Assembly (NCBI GenBank): GCA_965200035.1
Contig: OZ241334.1
Coordinates: 3,410,001 to 3,474,000, forward strand
Direction of reading: 5' to 3'
DNA from: UBA1952 sp965200035
GTDB lineage: Bacteria; Bacteroidota; Bacteroidia; Chitinophagales; Chitinophagaceae
DNA: 64,000 nucleotides
Shown in pieces: positions 1 to 8,702 of this stretch. Every line of letters starts with the position of its first letter. The stretch's first letter is position 1. The position numbers and the translations under genes were made by a program. Under the pieces are notes generated by a model. It saw only the letters and a program-made list of their open reading frames with translations. It searched no databases and was not told the DNA's origin.

Positions 1-1
1 C

Positions 2-1606
2 GGTACCGGTGCGATTGTTGAATATTTTGGTGAAGGCGCTAATAGCCTGAGTTGTACAGGTAAAGGCACCATTTGTAACATGGGTGCTGAAATCGGTGCT
101 ACCTGCTCATTGTTTGAATACGATGAAAAGATGGCTGCTTACCTGCGCTCTACCGGCCGTGAAGCCATTGCCCGCGCTGCAGATGGTATCAAAGATTATC
201 TGCGTGCAGATGATGAAGTATATGCCAATCCTGAAATCTTCTACGATCAGGTAATTGAAATCAATCTGGATGAGCTGGAGCCTTACGTAAATGGTCCGTT
301 CACACCGGATCTTGCTACGCCGATCAGTGAGCTGGCTAAAGCAGCCGCTGAGCATGGCTGGCCTGAAAAGGTAGAAGTAGCGCTCATCGGCTCTTGTACC
401 AACTCTTCTTACGAAGATATTTCCCGCGCAGCGTTCATCGCGAAGAATGCGATGGAAAAAGGCCTGAAAGCCTCCAGCGAATACACCATCACACCAGGCT
501 CTGAAATGGTACGTTTCACCATCGAGCGCGATGGTATGCTGAATACATTCGCCAAAATGGGCGGTGTGGTATTGGCTAATGCCTGTGGTCCGTGCATCGG
601 TCAGTGGGCTCGCCACATCGATGATCCGCAACGTAAGAACACGATCGTAACTTCCTTCAACCGCAACTTTGCCAAGCGTAATGACAGCTATGCAGGCACC
701 CACGCATTTGTGGCTTCTCCGGAAATCACAACCGCATTCGCCATTGCTGGCCGCCTCACATTCAATCCGCTGAAAGATAAGCTGATCAATGACAAGGGCG
801 AAGAGGTAATGCTGGATGAGCCAAAGGGTTTTGAGCTGCCTCCGCAAGGCTTTGCTGTTGATGATCCGGGTTATCAGGCGCCCGCCAAGGATGGTAGTGG
901 TGTAGAGGTAATCGTTCACCCGATGAGCGACCGCCTGCAACTGCTTGAGCCATTCAAGGCTTGGGAAGGCACGGATCTTAAAGATCTTCACCTCCTGATC
1001 AAAGCGTTTGGCAAGTGCACTACCGACCATATCTCTATGGCAGGTCCATGGCTGAAATACCGCGGTCACCTCGATAATATTTCCAACAATATGCTGATCG
1101 GTGCCATCAACGCCTTCAACATGGATACCAATAAAGTGAAGAACCAACTTTCAGGCGAATATGGCGAAGTACCTGCGGTAGCCCGCGTATACAAAGGCGC
1201 AGGGCAGGGTAGCGTAGTGGTAGGTGATGAAAATTATGGCGAGGGCAGCAGCCGTGAGCACGCAGCTATGGAGCCGCGTCACCTCGGCGTTCGTGCCATC
1301 ATTGTAAAGAGCTTTGCACGTATTCACGAGACCAACCTGAAAAAACAAGGTATGCTGGCACTGACCTTTGACAACAAGGCAGATTATGAAAAAGTCCAGG
1401 AAGATGATATGATTGATCTGATGGGTATTGTGGATATGGCGTCGGGCAGCAAGGTTAAAATGGTGTTGCATCATAAAGATGGCAGCAGCGATGACGTTCA
1501 GCTTAATCACAGCTATAACAATCAGCAAATCGAATGGTTCAAGGCCGGTGGCGCGCTCAATGTGATCCGCCAGGATGCAGCGAACAAGAAGACAGTGACT
1601 GCGTAA
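2..1606 (+). CDS. acn: Aconitate hydratase, C-terminal 534 residues (5' end outside window)
   Basis: Aconitase interconverts citrate and isocitrate in the TCA cycle using a [4Fe-4S] cluster. The frame is open from base 2, so the gene enters from the left and about 220 N-terminal residues are missing if it has the usual length near 755. Cluster-ligand cysteines are visible in GSCTNSS (codon at 395) and ACGPCIG (codons at 583 and 592). The swivel domain motif GDENYGEGSSREHAA, which carries an active-site Ser-Arg, is present near 1231-1268. The protein ends at TAA 1604-1606 and is followed by a strong terminator. The internal ATG at 80 is not the true start, since the aconitase sequence continues upstream of it. 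Family assignment is secure. Confidence 0.96.
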   Translation, partial: GTGAIVEYFGEGANSLSCTGKGTICNMGAEIGATCSLFEYDEKMAAYLRSTGREAIARAADGIKDYLRADDEVYANPEIFYDQVIEINLDELEPYVNGPFTPDLATPISELAKAAAEHGWPEKVEVALIGSCTNSSYEDISRAAFIAKNAMEKGLKASSEYTITPGSEMVRFTIERDGMLNTFAKMGGVVLANACGPCIGQWARHIDDPQRKNTIVTSFNRNFAKRNDSYAGTHAFVASPEITTAFAIAGRLTFNPLKDKLINDKGEEVMLDEPKGFELPPQGFAVDDPGYQAPAKDGSGVEVIVHPMSDRLQLLEPFKAWEGTDLKDLHLLIKAFGKCTTDHISMAGPWLKYRGHLDNISNNMLIGAINAFNMDTNKVKNQLSGEYGEVPAVARVYKGAGQGSVVVGDENYGEGSSREHAAMEPRHLGVRAIIVKSFARIHETNLKKQGMLALTFDNKADYEKVQEDDMIDLMGIVDMASGSKVKMVLHHKDGSSDDVQLNHSYNNQQIEWFKAGGALNVIRQDAANKKTVTA

Positions 1607-1631
1607 TTTATCTGAATATTTATATTCCGGG

Positions 1632-1663
1632 GCCTGTGGTTTTTCCACAGGCTCTTTTGTTTT
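1632..1663 (+). terminator. Rho-independent terminator after aconitase
   Basis: An 8-bp perfect stem, gcctgtgg (1632-1639) with ccacaggc (1645-1652), has a five-T loop and is followed by a T-rich tract (tcttttgtttt). It lies 25 bases after the aconitase stop. Confidence 0.85.
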
Positions 1664-1765
1664 AATCAGGAATTTTCGTTATTTTATTAAAAATTAAACC
1701 GGCTTACCCAACCTCCGGGAAAAGCCTATGGTCTTATCTTTCAACTATTAGTTAATACTCCATAC

Positions 1766-2341
1766 TTGTCCTTAGCCTTGGCATATACAGTACCTGGACA
1801 GACAACTGAACTGCAGGAGCTGATTCAGGGATGCATCCGCAACGAGCGGGCTGCACAGGAGAAGCTATATCATCTTTTTTACCCCAGGATGATGGCTGTT
1901 GTGCGCCGCTATATAGATCATATAGAGCAGGCAGAGGAAGTATTGAATAATGGTTTTTTGCGTGCATTCCAGAAAGTGCAACAATACACCTTCCAGGGAA
2001 GCTTTGAGGGCTGGCTGCGCAAGATTGTTTTCCATGCAGTATCGGATTATGTAAAGCAGCATGTGCGCTATAATAATCATATTGTGCTGATGGAGAAGGA
2101 TGATTATGTGCAGAAAGACCATGCAGATAAGTTGTATTACAATCAACTGCTGGAGCTGGTACAGGCCTTGCCTGACGCAACGCGCACGGTTTTTAACCTG
2201 TACGTAATGGAAGGATTGGCACATAAAGAAATTGGTAAGCTATTAGGTATCAGTGAGGGTACTTCAAAGTGGCATTTAAGTGAAGGAAGGAGACAGCTCA
2301 AGGAAAAAATAGAACGCCTGCAGCTGCATTTAAAACAATAA
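1766..2341 (+). CDS. ECF-type RNA polymerase sigma factor
   Basis: This 191-residue protein has the two-domain layout of an extracytoplasmic-function sigma-70 factor. Region 2 lies at about residues 15-90 (AEEVLNNGFLRAFQKV, then the F.GWL.KI helix). Region 4 lies at about residues 125-180 (LPDATRTVFNLYVMEGL, then the helix-turn-helix HKEIGKLLGISEGTSKWHL). It would direct RNA polymerase to a small regulon when released from an anti-sigma factor. The start is uncertain: the frame begins with TTG at 1766 and a second TTG follows at 1778; no ATG is in frame nearby. A large membrane protein begins 13 bases downstream and is the likely anti-sigma partner. The sequence gives no clue to the inducing signal. 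Confidence 0.9.
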   Translation: MSLALAYTVPGQTTELQELIQGCIRNERAAQEKLYHLFYPRMMAVVRRYIDHIEQAEEVLNNGFLRAFQKVQQYTFQGSFEGWLRKIVFHAVSDYVKQHVRYNNHIVLMEKDDYVQKDHADKLYYNQLLELVQALPDATRTVFNLYVMEGLAHKEIGKLLGISEGTSKWHLSEGRRQLKEKIERLQLHLKQ

Positions 2342-2354
2342 AATTTTATCCCGC

Positions 2355-4310
2355 ATGGATAAAAACAAAATTCATATTGATGACCTGGTTCGGAACCGCC
2401 TCAGCGGTGCCGAAGAGCAGGAACCTGCAGGAGCCTGGAGCTCAATGCGGGAGCTGCTGGATAAAGAGATGCCGGTAGAAACGGCTGCCTTTAACTGGCG
2501 GAGAATGCTTGGTTATGCAACGGCTTTATTAATGGTATGCTCTGCAACAGTTGGTGGTTATAATTACTATCGTCACACAATTGCGGAGCAGCGCCAGCAT
2601 AATATTATTGCAAATACAATAACAGGATCATCTGCTGGTGATCAGACAAAGAATACGACCAATGTAGCTTCGTTGGCAATGGCTGCATCCAACAGCAATA
2701 CTCAGAACGATTTTAATACTGCCGGCAGTACTATAGTAGACAAGCCTGCTGCAGGCAACAGCCATTCCGCTAAGACTGTATCAGCTCATACTAATAATAC
2801 CAGTCACACATCTGCCAGTCATCATTCAAATAATACAGTAGCGACCGGACATAAAAATTCAGCTTCAGGTGCTGCAATAAATTCTGTTAACCATACAACA
2901 GATAATGTTGCATCTGCTGATCAAAACTCCTCTACAGCAGCTATTGTAGCATCTTCGGGTAGTGTTTTGGCAAAGCCTGCCGCTGTGGAAGCCGGTCATG
3001 AGTTCGATAAAAATAAGGAACACCCAAAAGCTGCACCTGTATCTGCACCGTCACGCATTGCAGCGCCTTCTTCGTCTGCTGTGCCTGCGTCTGCCAGAGT
3101 AAATGCTCATCCTCTTGCTGCTAATAATGCACCAGGCAATATAAATCCTGCTGGAAACGGACCAGCATCTGTATTGTCTAAAGACACTATCAGGCAGATT
3201 GAGATTGCTTATCGCCGTGTAACAAGTCCTGCAGATAAATCCCTGATATATACGGCAGACACCCTCGCTGTTACAAACCTTATAGTTGATAAACAAAAGC
3301 CGGTAAATCCGGTGCCATCACAGCCACAGGAAGCACAGCATCATAAAGCTGTAGCTGCTCCATCCGCGCCAGCCCCCGCCAAACCCACTGCTATCGCTAA
3401 AGTGATGAGCCAGCCGACCACCGCTGCGCCCGCTAGTCCTGTTCCGCAGGCGGCGGCTGCCAGTAGTGTGGAGGCTATCGCTGCAAGCGATAACATAAAG
3501 CTGGTGTCTCTTTCTCAGTTCAAAATAGCCAGCAGATTCAGCCGGTTGTGGAATGCTGAGCGGTTTCAGCTGATGGTACAGAGCGTAAAGGCAGACCTTT
3601 CCCGCGCTCAGTTTTATGCTGGCCTTACCGGCGGTCTCAATGCATCTCTTTTTACATCGTCCACATTGGCAGGTTTCCAGGCGGGCATTACAGGCTTGCT
3701 GGTATTCAGCGATCAGTGGAGCATAGCGGGCGAGCTTAAGTTTTATCAGCGGTTCAATACCGGCAGCTCTATTAAAGACAACTATGTAAAGCAGGATGAA
3801 TGGGTGCCCGGAACCTATAGTGTAGTCAACGGCGTCTCTTATCGTCAGTGGAACTGGCGTCAGGATACGGTAGCTCATTCTTACAACTTCACTACCGTAC
3901 AGACCATTGAATTGCCGCTGATGCTGCGCTACAATGCGCGCCGTTTCTTTGCTGAGGCTGGCCTGAATATGATGTATGCCTTTGCTATAAATGCAGAAGA
4001 GATCGATAAGCCCTATGGCAACGCTACTTCGGTATCTCGTCAGATGCCGGCCACCTTTACGCCGGAAAGTGTAAGTGGTAATAAGCCAGCAATCAATACC
4101 GGCGATTTCGGTTCTCGTTTTGGGCTTGGCTATGCGCTCGGCGTTGGCTACCAGATTAATCCTGCTTTTCAGGCCAATATCCGGATGATGCAGTCCGTTT
4201 GGGATAATGCCACATCTGTAGGTGCTCAAAAAGTCTCCCGGAGTCTTTACCAGACACCATCCATCCAGATTTCGGTAGGATACAGGTTCAAGCAGGGAAA
4301 GGCTAAATAA
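2355..4310 (+). CDS. Putative dual-membrane-spanning anti-sigma factor with C-terminal outer-membrane beta-barrel
   Basis: The 651-residue protein has three parts. Residues 1-50 are a short cytoplasmic segment (IDDLVRNRLSGAEEQEPAGAW) of the size of a minimal anti-sigma domain. One transmembrane helix follows at about 50-68 (LGYATALLMVCSATVGGY). A low-complexity linker rich in Ala, Ser, Asn, Thr, His and Pro spans about 75-390. The last 240 residues look like an outer-membrane barrel, with alternating aromatic strands such as FYAGLTGGLNASLF, and end in SIQISVGYRF, an aromatic-terminated last strand. The gene starts 13 bases after the ECF sigma gene and must be co-transcribed. Proteins of this architecture (Dma, dual membrane-spanning anti-sigma factors) have been described in Bacteroides; assignment here rests on layout, not on a search. 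The gene ends before a convergent terminator. Confidence 0.72.
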   Translation: MDKNKIHIDDLVRNRLSGAEEQEPAGAWSSMRELLDKEMPVETAAFNWRRMLGYATALLMVCSATVGGYNYYRHTIAEQRQHNIIANTITGSSAGDQTKNTTNVASLAMAASNSNTQNDFNTAGSTIVDKPAAGNSHSAKTVSAHTNNTSHTSASHHSNNTVATGHKNSASGAAINSVNHTTDNVASADQNSSTAAIVASSGSVLAKPAAVEAGHEFDKNKEHPKAAPVSAPSRIAAPSSSAVPASARVNAHPLAANNAPGNINPAGNGPASVLSKDTIRQIEIAYRRVTSPADKSLIYTADTLAVTNLIVDKQKPVNPVPSQPQEAQHHKAVAAPSAPAPAKPTAIAKVMSQPTTAAPASPVPQAAAASSVEAIAASDNIKLVSLSQFKIASRFSRLWNAERFQLMVQSVKADLSRAQFYAGLTGGLNASLFTSSTLAGFQAGITGLLVFSDQWSIAGELKFYQRFNTGSSIKDNYVKQDEWVPGTYSVVNGVSYRQWNWRQDTVAHSYNFTTVQTIELPLMLRYNARRFFAEAGLNMMYAFAINAEEIDKPYGNATSVSRQMPATFTPESVSGNKPAINTGDFGSRFGLGYALGVGYQINPAFQANIRMMQSVWDNATSVGAQKVSRSLYQTPSIQISVGYRFKQGKAK

Positions 4311-4331
4311 TCTGCCGGATTCTTATAAAGG

Positions 4332-4359
4332 AAAAGCAGCCATCCAGGCTGCTTTTTTT
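4332..4359. terminator. Bidirectional terminator between convergent genes
   Basis: The stem aaaagcagcc (4332-4341) with ggctgctttt (4347-4356) is followed by more T on the plus strand and preceded by A on the minus-strand side. It serves the anti-sigma gene and the convergent transporter gene. Confidence 0.8.
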
Positions 4360-4391
4360 ATTGGAAACAGGTGTCGGATTATCACAGATAA

Positions 4392-5180
4392 TTATTCATC
4401 AGTGACGCTTTCATTGCCCATAGCAGCAGCTTTCATCTGAGCAGTAGTGTTCTTGCCCAGGTAAGCTTCGATGCGCGCCTCTATCAGATAAATAAGCGGT
4501 GTGAGCACGATAGCCATCAGGCATTTATAAGAATAATTGACCAGCCCTACAGCAATTACCCGTTGCCAGCCCCATAATCCGCCGAAAGCAATAAACAGTA
4601 CAATAAAGCTATCTACCAGCTGGGAAATCAATGTTGAGCCGGTGGCCCGCAACCATACCCACTTCTCGCCTGTCACCTTTTTAATGCGGTGAAATACATA
4701 AACATCTAAAAGCTGGCTTACAAAAAAAGCGACCAGACTACCGATAATGATCCGCATGCTCTGGCCAAATATGCTGTCAAATGCTGCCTGCATATCCGGT
4801 ACTCCTTCTTTCACCCGGCTGCCCTTCCAGAAAGAAGCGTCTGCAGGCACATGGATGGCCACAAAGAACATGAGGAATGCATAAGTAATAAGCCCGATAG
4901 CCGTATAAGAGATACGCCTCACCGCGCGCGGCCCGTAGTATTCGTTCACGATATCCGTCATCACAAACTCAAGCGGCCAAAGCAGCACGCCACAGGTGAG
5001 GGTATAAGTAAGCCCTTCTTGGCCAAGCAGGCTGAACGGATGCACATCCATGCCCGCCAGCCGCTCAAGCGAGAACAGCTTGTTGCCGATACACTCAGCG
5101 ATGAGCGCATTGGCTACAAAGAAAGAAGCAAGAAAAAGGAATAGTTTGGTAGGCTTGTCATTAAGGATGCGATGGATCAT
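4392..5180 (-). CDS. yhhQ: Queuosine precursor transporter (YhhQ/DUF165 family)
   Basis: A 262-residue integral membrane protein with about six hydrophobic segments. The family signature GSTLISQLVDSFIVLFIAF is present at about residues 180-198, preceded by FVSQLLDVYVFHRIKK. Known family members import 7-deazaguanine precursors (preQ0/preQ1) for making the queuosine modification at the tRNA wobble position. The N terminus (MIHRILNDKPTKLFLFLASFF) leads straight into the first membrane segment, which supports the start at 5180. The gene stands alone: neither neighbour is a tRNA modification gene. No preQ1 riboswitch was recognised in the short upstream space. Confidence 0.88.
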   Translation of the reverse strand: MIHRILNDKPTKLFLFLASFFVANALIAECIGNKLFSLERLAGMDVHPFSLLGQEGLTYTLTCGVLLWPLEFVMTDIVNEYYGPRAVRRISYTAIGLITYAFLMFFVAIHVPADASFWKGSRVKEGVPDMQAAFDSIFGQSMRIIIGSLVAFFVSQLLDVYVFHRIKKVTGEKWVWLRATGSTLISQLVDSFIVLFIAFGGLWGWQRVIAVGLVNYSYKCLMAIVLTPLIYLIEARIEAYLGKNTTAQMKAAAMGNESVTDE

Positions 5181-5218
5181 ATGCAGGCTGATTGCTGCAA
5201 AGATATACGCTTACCCTT

Positions 5219-5515
5219 CTATCTTACCGGCGCGGTAGCATTGGGCTTGCGCTCCAGCCAGTCGTTCTGCTGCATACTGCCTACTCTGAAGCGTACCGGC
5301 ATAGGCAATACTTTATCTCTTTTTAATTCCTGACGGCAGAAAAATCCATAACCGCAGGTAGCAGCATCGGGTGCCAGGAGTGTTGCAGGGCGATTATCTG
5401 TAAGAGAAGGAGCCGGTTGCGACAAATCAATATGCGTATGCTGTTGTGCATACACCGCCACATTTACACACATTATGATTCCGGACAGCAACAATATTTT
5501 TCTCATCCCCAACAT
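5219..5515 (-). CDS. Small secreted hypothetical protein
   Basis: A 98-residue ORF with a convincing signal peptide (MRKILLLSGIIMCVNVAVYAQ) and a short mature part containing a Cys pair (CGYGFFC). A start at the second Met (5506) is as good as the one at 5515. No family is recognised. It ends 38 bases before the transporter gene start and could be transcribed with it on the minus strand. Confidence 0.55.
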   Translation of the reverse strand: MLGMRKILLLSGIIMCVNVAVYAQQHTHIDLSQPAPSLTDNRPATLLAPDAATCGYGFFCRQELKRDKVLPMPVRFRVGSMQQNDWLERKPNATAPVR

Positions 5516-5673
5516 TCATTAAAGATAGCGATTTTTCAGAAACTGACTGATACACAACACCAGAATCCTTTGCTGGCAAGGCTTCCGGCATATGGCACGG
5601 TTTTATTTCTATAGTCATTAAGAAGTCAGAATGAACAAAGACAATAAAGCGTAAACGATAAGAACTGAGTGTT

Positions 5674-5892
5674 ATGAAAGCGAATATCCTGCCAATCGCC
5701 AAGAGTGCAATGAAATATTTTTTTGATATAGATCCCGTGCTTACAGAAACGGTAGTGCTACAGGCGTTGGCGCATGGTCAGCTGCTACAGGGCGAGCTGA
5801 AGCATACCATAGCAGCCGGTATGCAACAACGGAAGGCACGCATCATCAACCTTGTATCACCGCACAATAATCATAACTGGAATGCAGCATAA
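5674..5892 (+). CDS. Small hypothetical protein, 72 residues
   Basis: The predicted protein is MKANILPIAKSAMKYF... with no signal peptide and no recognised domain. Codon use looks ordinary, an ATG start follows an AT-rich leader, and a strong hairpin terminator begins 36 bases after the stop, which together favour a real gene. Function unknown. Confidence 0.5.
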   Translation: MKANILPIAKSAMKYFFDIDPVLTETVVLQALAHGQLLQGELKHTIAAGMQQRKARIINLVSPHNNHNWNAA

Positions 5893-5927
5893 ATTATAAA
5901 GGGGAGTGGTTGATTGTATAAGATAAT

Positions 5928-5959
5928 AAAAGCGCCGGAAGAATTCCGGCGCTTTTATT
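5928..5959. terminator. Bidirectional terminator, convergent genes
   Basis: A perfect 10-bp stem, agcgccggaa (5931-5940) with ttccggcgct (5944-5953), has a gaa loop, flanking A on the left and T on the right. It separates the 72-residue gene from the helicase gene, whose stop codon is at 5961-5963. Confidence 0.85.
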
Positions 5960-5960
5960 T

Positions 5961-7262
5961 TTAATCCCTGCTTCTGGATGTATTGTTTTGTCTTTGTCCT
6001 GCTCCCTTATGCGCCGGTGCGGCGTGGGTAGGTGGGCGCTTCCCGTTCCTGTGTGGCGGCTTGGGGCCAAAGGCGGAAGGCCGCTTATTGCTCGTGGAGC
6101 GGTTGTAGGGTGGCAGCTCTTCCTTCATCGGATAAGCGTGCCCGGTCACTACCGGAATGTCCCTTTTAATCAGCTTCTGAATGTCTTTCAGCAGCGGCAG
6201 CTCCTCAGAATCGCAGAACATGATGGCTTTACCGCTGGCGCCGGCACGTCCTGTACGGCCAATGCGGTGCACATAAGTTTCCGGTACTTCCGGCAATTCA
6301 TAGATAATCACATGGCTCAGCGCTTCCACATCGATGCCACGGGCTGCAATATCGGTAGCCACCAGCACACGTATATCGCCATTCTTGAAATCGCCCAGCG
6401 CGCGCTGCCGTGCATTCTGTGATTTATTGCCGTGAATAGCTGCGGCTTCAATTCCGCCCCTTTCCAGGTCTTTCACCACCTTGTCTGCGCCATGCTTGGT
6501 GCGGGTGAAAACCAGCACGCGGGAGATAGATTCATCCTTCAACAAATCCAGCAGCAGATGGCGCTTATTGCCTTTATCTACAAAATAAAGCGACTGCTCA
6601 ATGGTGTCGGCAGTGGACGATACCGGAGTTACAGACACCTTCTCAGGCGATTTCAGGATCGTATCGGCGAGCTTCTGGATTTCAGGCGGCATGGTAGCGG
6701 AGAAGAACAGCGTTTGCCTTACTTCCGGGATGCGCGTGATTACTTTCTTCACATCATGGATAAAGCCCATGTCGAGCATACGGTCGGCCTCATCCAGCAC
6801 AAATATCTTGAGGTGATGGAGATGAATGATTTTCTGGCTGATTAAATCCAGCAGCCTGCCGGGTGTGGCAATGAGCACATCAATACCGCCGCGCACGGCC
6901 ATTACCTGTGAATGCTGATTAACGCCACCAAAGATAACGGTATGCTTCAGGCGCAGATTGCGGCCGTAGGCGGCAAAGCTTTCGCCGATCTGTATGGCGA
7001 GCTCACGCGTTGGCGTGAGGATAAGGCACTTGATATCTTTATTCAGGTTCTTTTCCTGCATTTGCTGTTTGGCAAGCAGCTGCAGAATAGGAATGGCGAA
7101 GGCAGCCGTCTTTCCGGTGCCGGTCTGTGCGCATCCAAGCAGGTCCCGTTCCTGTAAAACGATGGGTATGGATGCTTCCTGAATAGGGGTTGGGGTAGTG
7201 TAGCCTTCTGTTTGTAGTGCCTTTAAAATTGGGTCAATTAAATTGAGCTGATCGAATGTCAT
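5961..7262 (-). CDS. rhlE: DEAD-box ATP-dependent RNA helicase, RhlE-like
   Basis: 433 residues with the full set of helicase motifs in order: Q motif (F.....LKALQTEGYTTPTPIQ), Walker A AQTGTGKTAAFAIP near residue 45, PTRELAIQ, VLDEADRMLDMGF, the SAT motif LFFSATMP, VLVFTRTK, VATDIAARGIDV and HRIGRTGRAG. After residue 375 the tail is low in complexity, rich in Pro, Arg, Asn and His, as in RhlE-type enzymes that use a basic tail to bind RNA. Such helicases unwind structured RNA during ribosome assembly and mRNA decay, often in the cold. A short hairpin (ttaaggcac at 7350 with gtgccttaa at 7367) lies in the upstream leader; its role is unknown. Confidence 0.93.
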   Translation of the reverse strand: MTFDQLNLIDPILKALQTEGYTTPTPIQEASIPIVLQERDLLGCAQTGTGKTAAFAIPILQLLAKQQMQEKNLNKDIKCLILTPTRELAIQIGESFAAYGRNLRLKHTVIFGGVNQHSQVMAVRGGIDVLIATPGRLLDLISQKIIHLHHLKIFVLDEADRMLDMGFIHDVKKVITRIPEVRQTLFFSATMPPEIQKLADTILKSPEKVSVTPVSSTADTIEQSLYFVDKGNKRHLLLDLLKDESISRVLVFTRTKHGADKVVKDLERGGIEAAAIHGNKSQNARQRALGDFKNGDIRVLVATDIAARGIDVEALSHVIIYELPEVPETYVHRIGRTGRAGASGKAIMFCDSEELPLLKDIQKLIKRDIPVVTGHAYPMKEELPPYNRSTSNKRPSAFGPKPPHRNGKRPPTHAAPAHKGAGQRQNNTSRSRD

Positions 7263-7508
7263 AAAAAAATGCCGGCGGAGATTGTAAAAGCCGGCGCTGA
7301 TAGAAATGAATAATTCCGCTAAGGTAAGCTATTTAAAATGGCTATCATTTTAAGGCACTGCACCTTGTGCCTTAACTTGAAAAAACGGCTCGCTGTAGCA
7401 TATCTGCAAGCCTGAACCAAAATCCGGTATACGCTGCCCGGGTCATCCCGAAAGGGTGAGCAAGCGCAGCGGCGCAGTATTGAGGGAGCCCAAAGCAACC
7501 AGCCACCC

Positions 7509-7540
7509 GCTGTGGGATGCTTCCTTGCGTCAGCATGACC
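7509..7540 (+). repeat. REP-like dispersed repeat, copy 1 (single)
   Basis: gctgtgggatgcttccttgc followed by gtcagcatgacc. The same roughly 32-bp word recurs at 24507, 28325, 37936 and, with changes, 55519, and in inverted form at 37977 and 55581. This copy ends four bases before the DoxX gene stop. A related word (ggtcatcccgaaagggtgag) lies just upstream at 7440. Confidence 0.85.
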
Positions 7541-7543
7541 TGG

Positions 7544-7921
7544 TTACCGTACGAGACTTTGCTTACTGCGCCTTGTATAGCGCCACGCCCACCAGATCAG
7601 TAAAAGCTGCAAAGGCAATCTTGCAATGGACACCCAAAAATGCGGATGAGCCTCCTGACGCCAGCGCACCGCCATCTGTATATTGGCCGGGAATACGGCA
7701 ATGAGCAAAGCTATAATCAGCCAGGCGGCGGCAACCCGCGTTGGGGGATAGAGCAGCATCACGCCAAAAACAAACTCAAGAACGCCGCTGATGGCTACAC
7801 AGGCTGCATGATACGGAATGTAGGGCGGCATAATGCCCAGATACACTTCGGGATGCAGGAAGTGATTGACGCCTGCAGCTATATACAGCAGCGACATGAG
7901 GTATAAAAAGAAACGGGACAC
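7544..7921 (-). CDS. DoxX-like small membrane protein
   Basis: 125 residues with four hydrophobic helices and the DoxX-type pattern: an N-terminal helix with AGVNHFLHPEVYLGIMPPY, then SGVLEFVFGVMLLYPPTRVAAA. DoxX-family proteins are small four-helix inner-membrane proteins, some linked to thiol or quinone redox chemistry; the role here is not known. A REP-like repeat sits directly after the stop codon. Its upstream region is shared with the divergent TspO-like gene. Confidence 0.78.
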   Translation of the reverse strand: MSRFFLYLMSLLYIAAGVNHFLHPEVYLGIMPPYIPYHAACVAISGVLEFVFGVMLLYPPTRVAAAWLIIALLIAVFPANIQMAVRWRQEAHPHFWVSIARLPLQLLLIWWAWRYTRRSKQSLVR

Positions 7922-8012
7922 AGCTATATCGGATGAATAAAAAAGAGCCTAAAAACTGCACCATCAGCCAAAAGGCACAATTTTTTGAGCGTAGGAGATA
8001 AAGGAAAGTACG

Positions 8013-8546
8013 ATGAAAAGAAGAATCAACGAAAAGCCAGTCAGGTGGTGGGAAGTAGCCCTGCTGACGGTAGCCGTAACGGTATTGAGCCGGCTGTTTA
8101 CCGGCGATCCACAGAAGAAGAATCAAAAATTCTATGAAAAGAAGACAAAACAGGTAGCATGGGCGCCGCCCGGATGGGTATTCGGCCCGGCATGGACGAT
8201 CAACAATATATTCCTGCTGAAAGCGCTGCTGGAGCTGCTGCGCAATAGAAAAGACATGCCTGAGCAAAAACAGCTGCTCATATTGCAATCGCTCATCTGG
8301 ACGGTCTTCTTCTCTTTCGGCTACCTGTACTTCCGCAGGAAAAGCAGCCTTATGGGCGGCGCTCTGACTGTAGCAGATGCCCTGTTAGCCATCGCCAGCT
8401 TCGTAATAGCGCGAAAAGCCAATAAGCGGCTGGCGGCACATTATTTGCCATTAGTTGTATGGACAAGCTTTGCAAGCACATTGGCGGTACCGCAAGCAGT
8501 ATGGAATGACGATGAGCTTTTTGGCACAAAGGCATTGATTCAATAA
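8013..8546 (+). CDS. tspO: TspO/MBR family membrane protein
   Basis: 177 residues, five predicted helices. The TspO landmarks are present: WAPPGWVFGPAWTINNIFLL at about residues 49-68 and a last-helix segment YLPLVVWTSFASTLAVPQAVW. The usual PxxWTxLY/N of classical members is altered (PAWTINN) and the N in the C-terminal LN motif is replaced, so the porphyrin-binding site may differ. Bacterial TspO proteins bind tetrapyrroles and act in stress responses; no tetrapyrrole gene is adjacent. The gene is divergent from the DoxX-like gene with a 91-bp shared region. Confidence 0.82.
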   Translation: MKRRINEKPVRWWEVALLTVAVTVLSRLFTGDPQKKNQKFYEKKTKQVAWAPPGWVFGPAWTINNIFLLKALLELLRNRKDMPEQKQLLILQSLIWTVFFSFGYLYFRRKSSLMGGALTVADALLAIASFVIARKANKRLAAHYLPLVVWTSFASTLAVPQAVWNDDELFGTKALIQ

Positions 8547-8702
8547 AAAGTGATGCTCGGGAATAGTTATCGGAATGCATTAAAGGCGGTTTTATGATAA
8601 AGATTTAATGGCAGGCACAGTTGACTGGCAACTCGTTGCGGTGCAATCATTTTTGGATACGGATTTGCCAAAGATGTATGCGCCCCTGATATCTGCCTAG
8701 TC

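Noticed and set aside
107..1147. Long minus-strand frame of 346 codons inside aconitase
   Set aside because: It is antisense to a clear aconitase with conserved cluster cysteines; the translation has no family features and is rich in Arg/Cys/His as usual for shadow frames.
7263..7543. Cold-shock type regulatory leader ahead of the DEAD-box helicase gene
   Set aside because: A short hairpin at 7350-7375 is present, but no conserved cold-box or terminator/antiterminator pair could be recognised, so no regulatory element is claimed.
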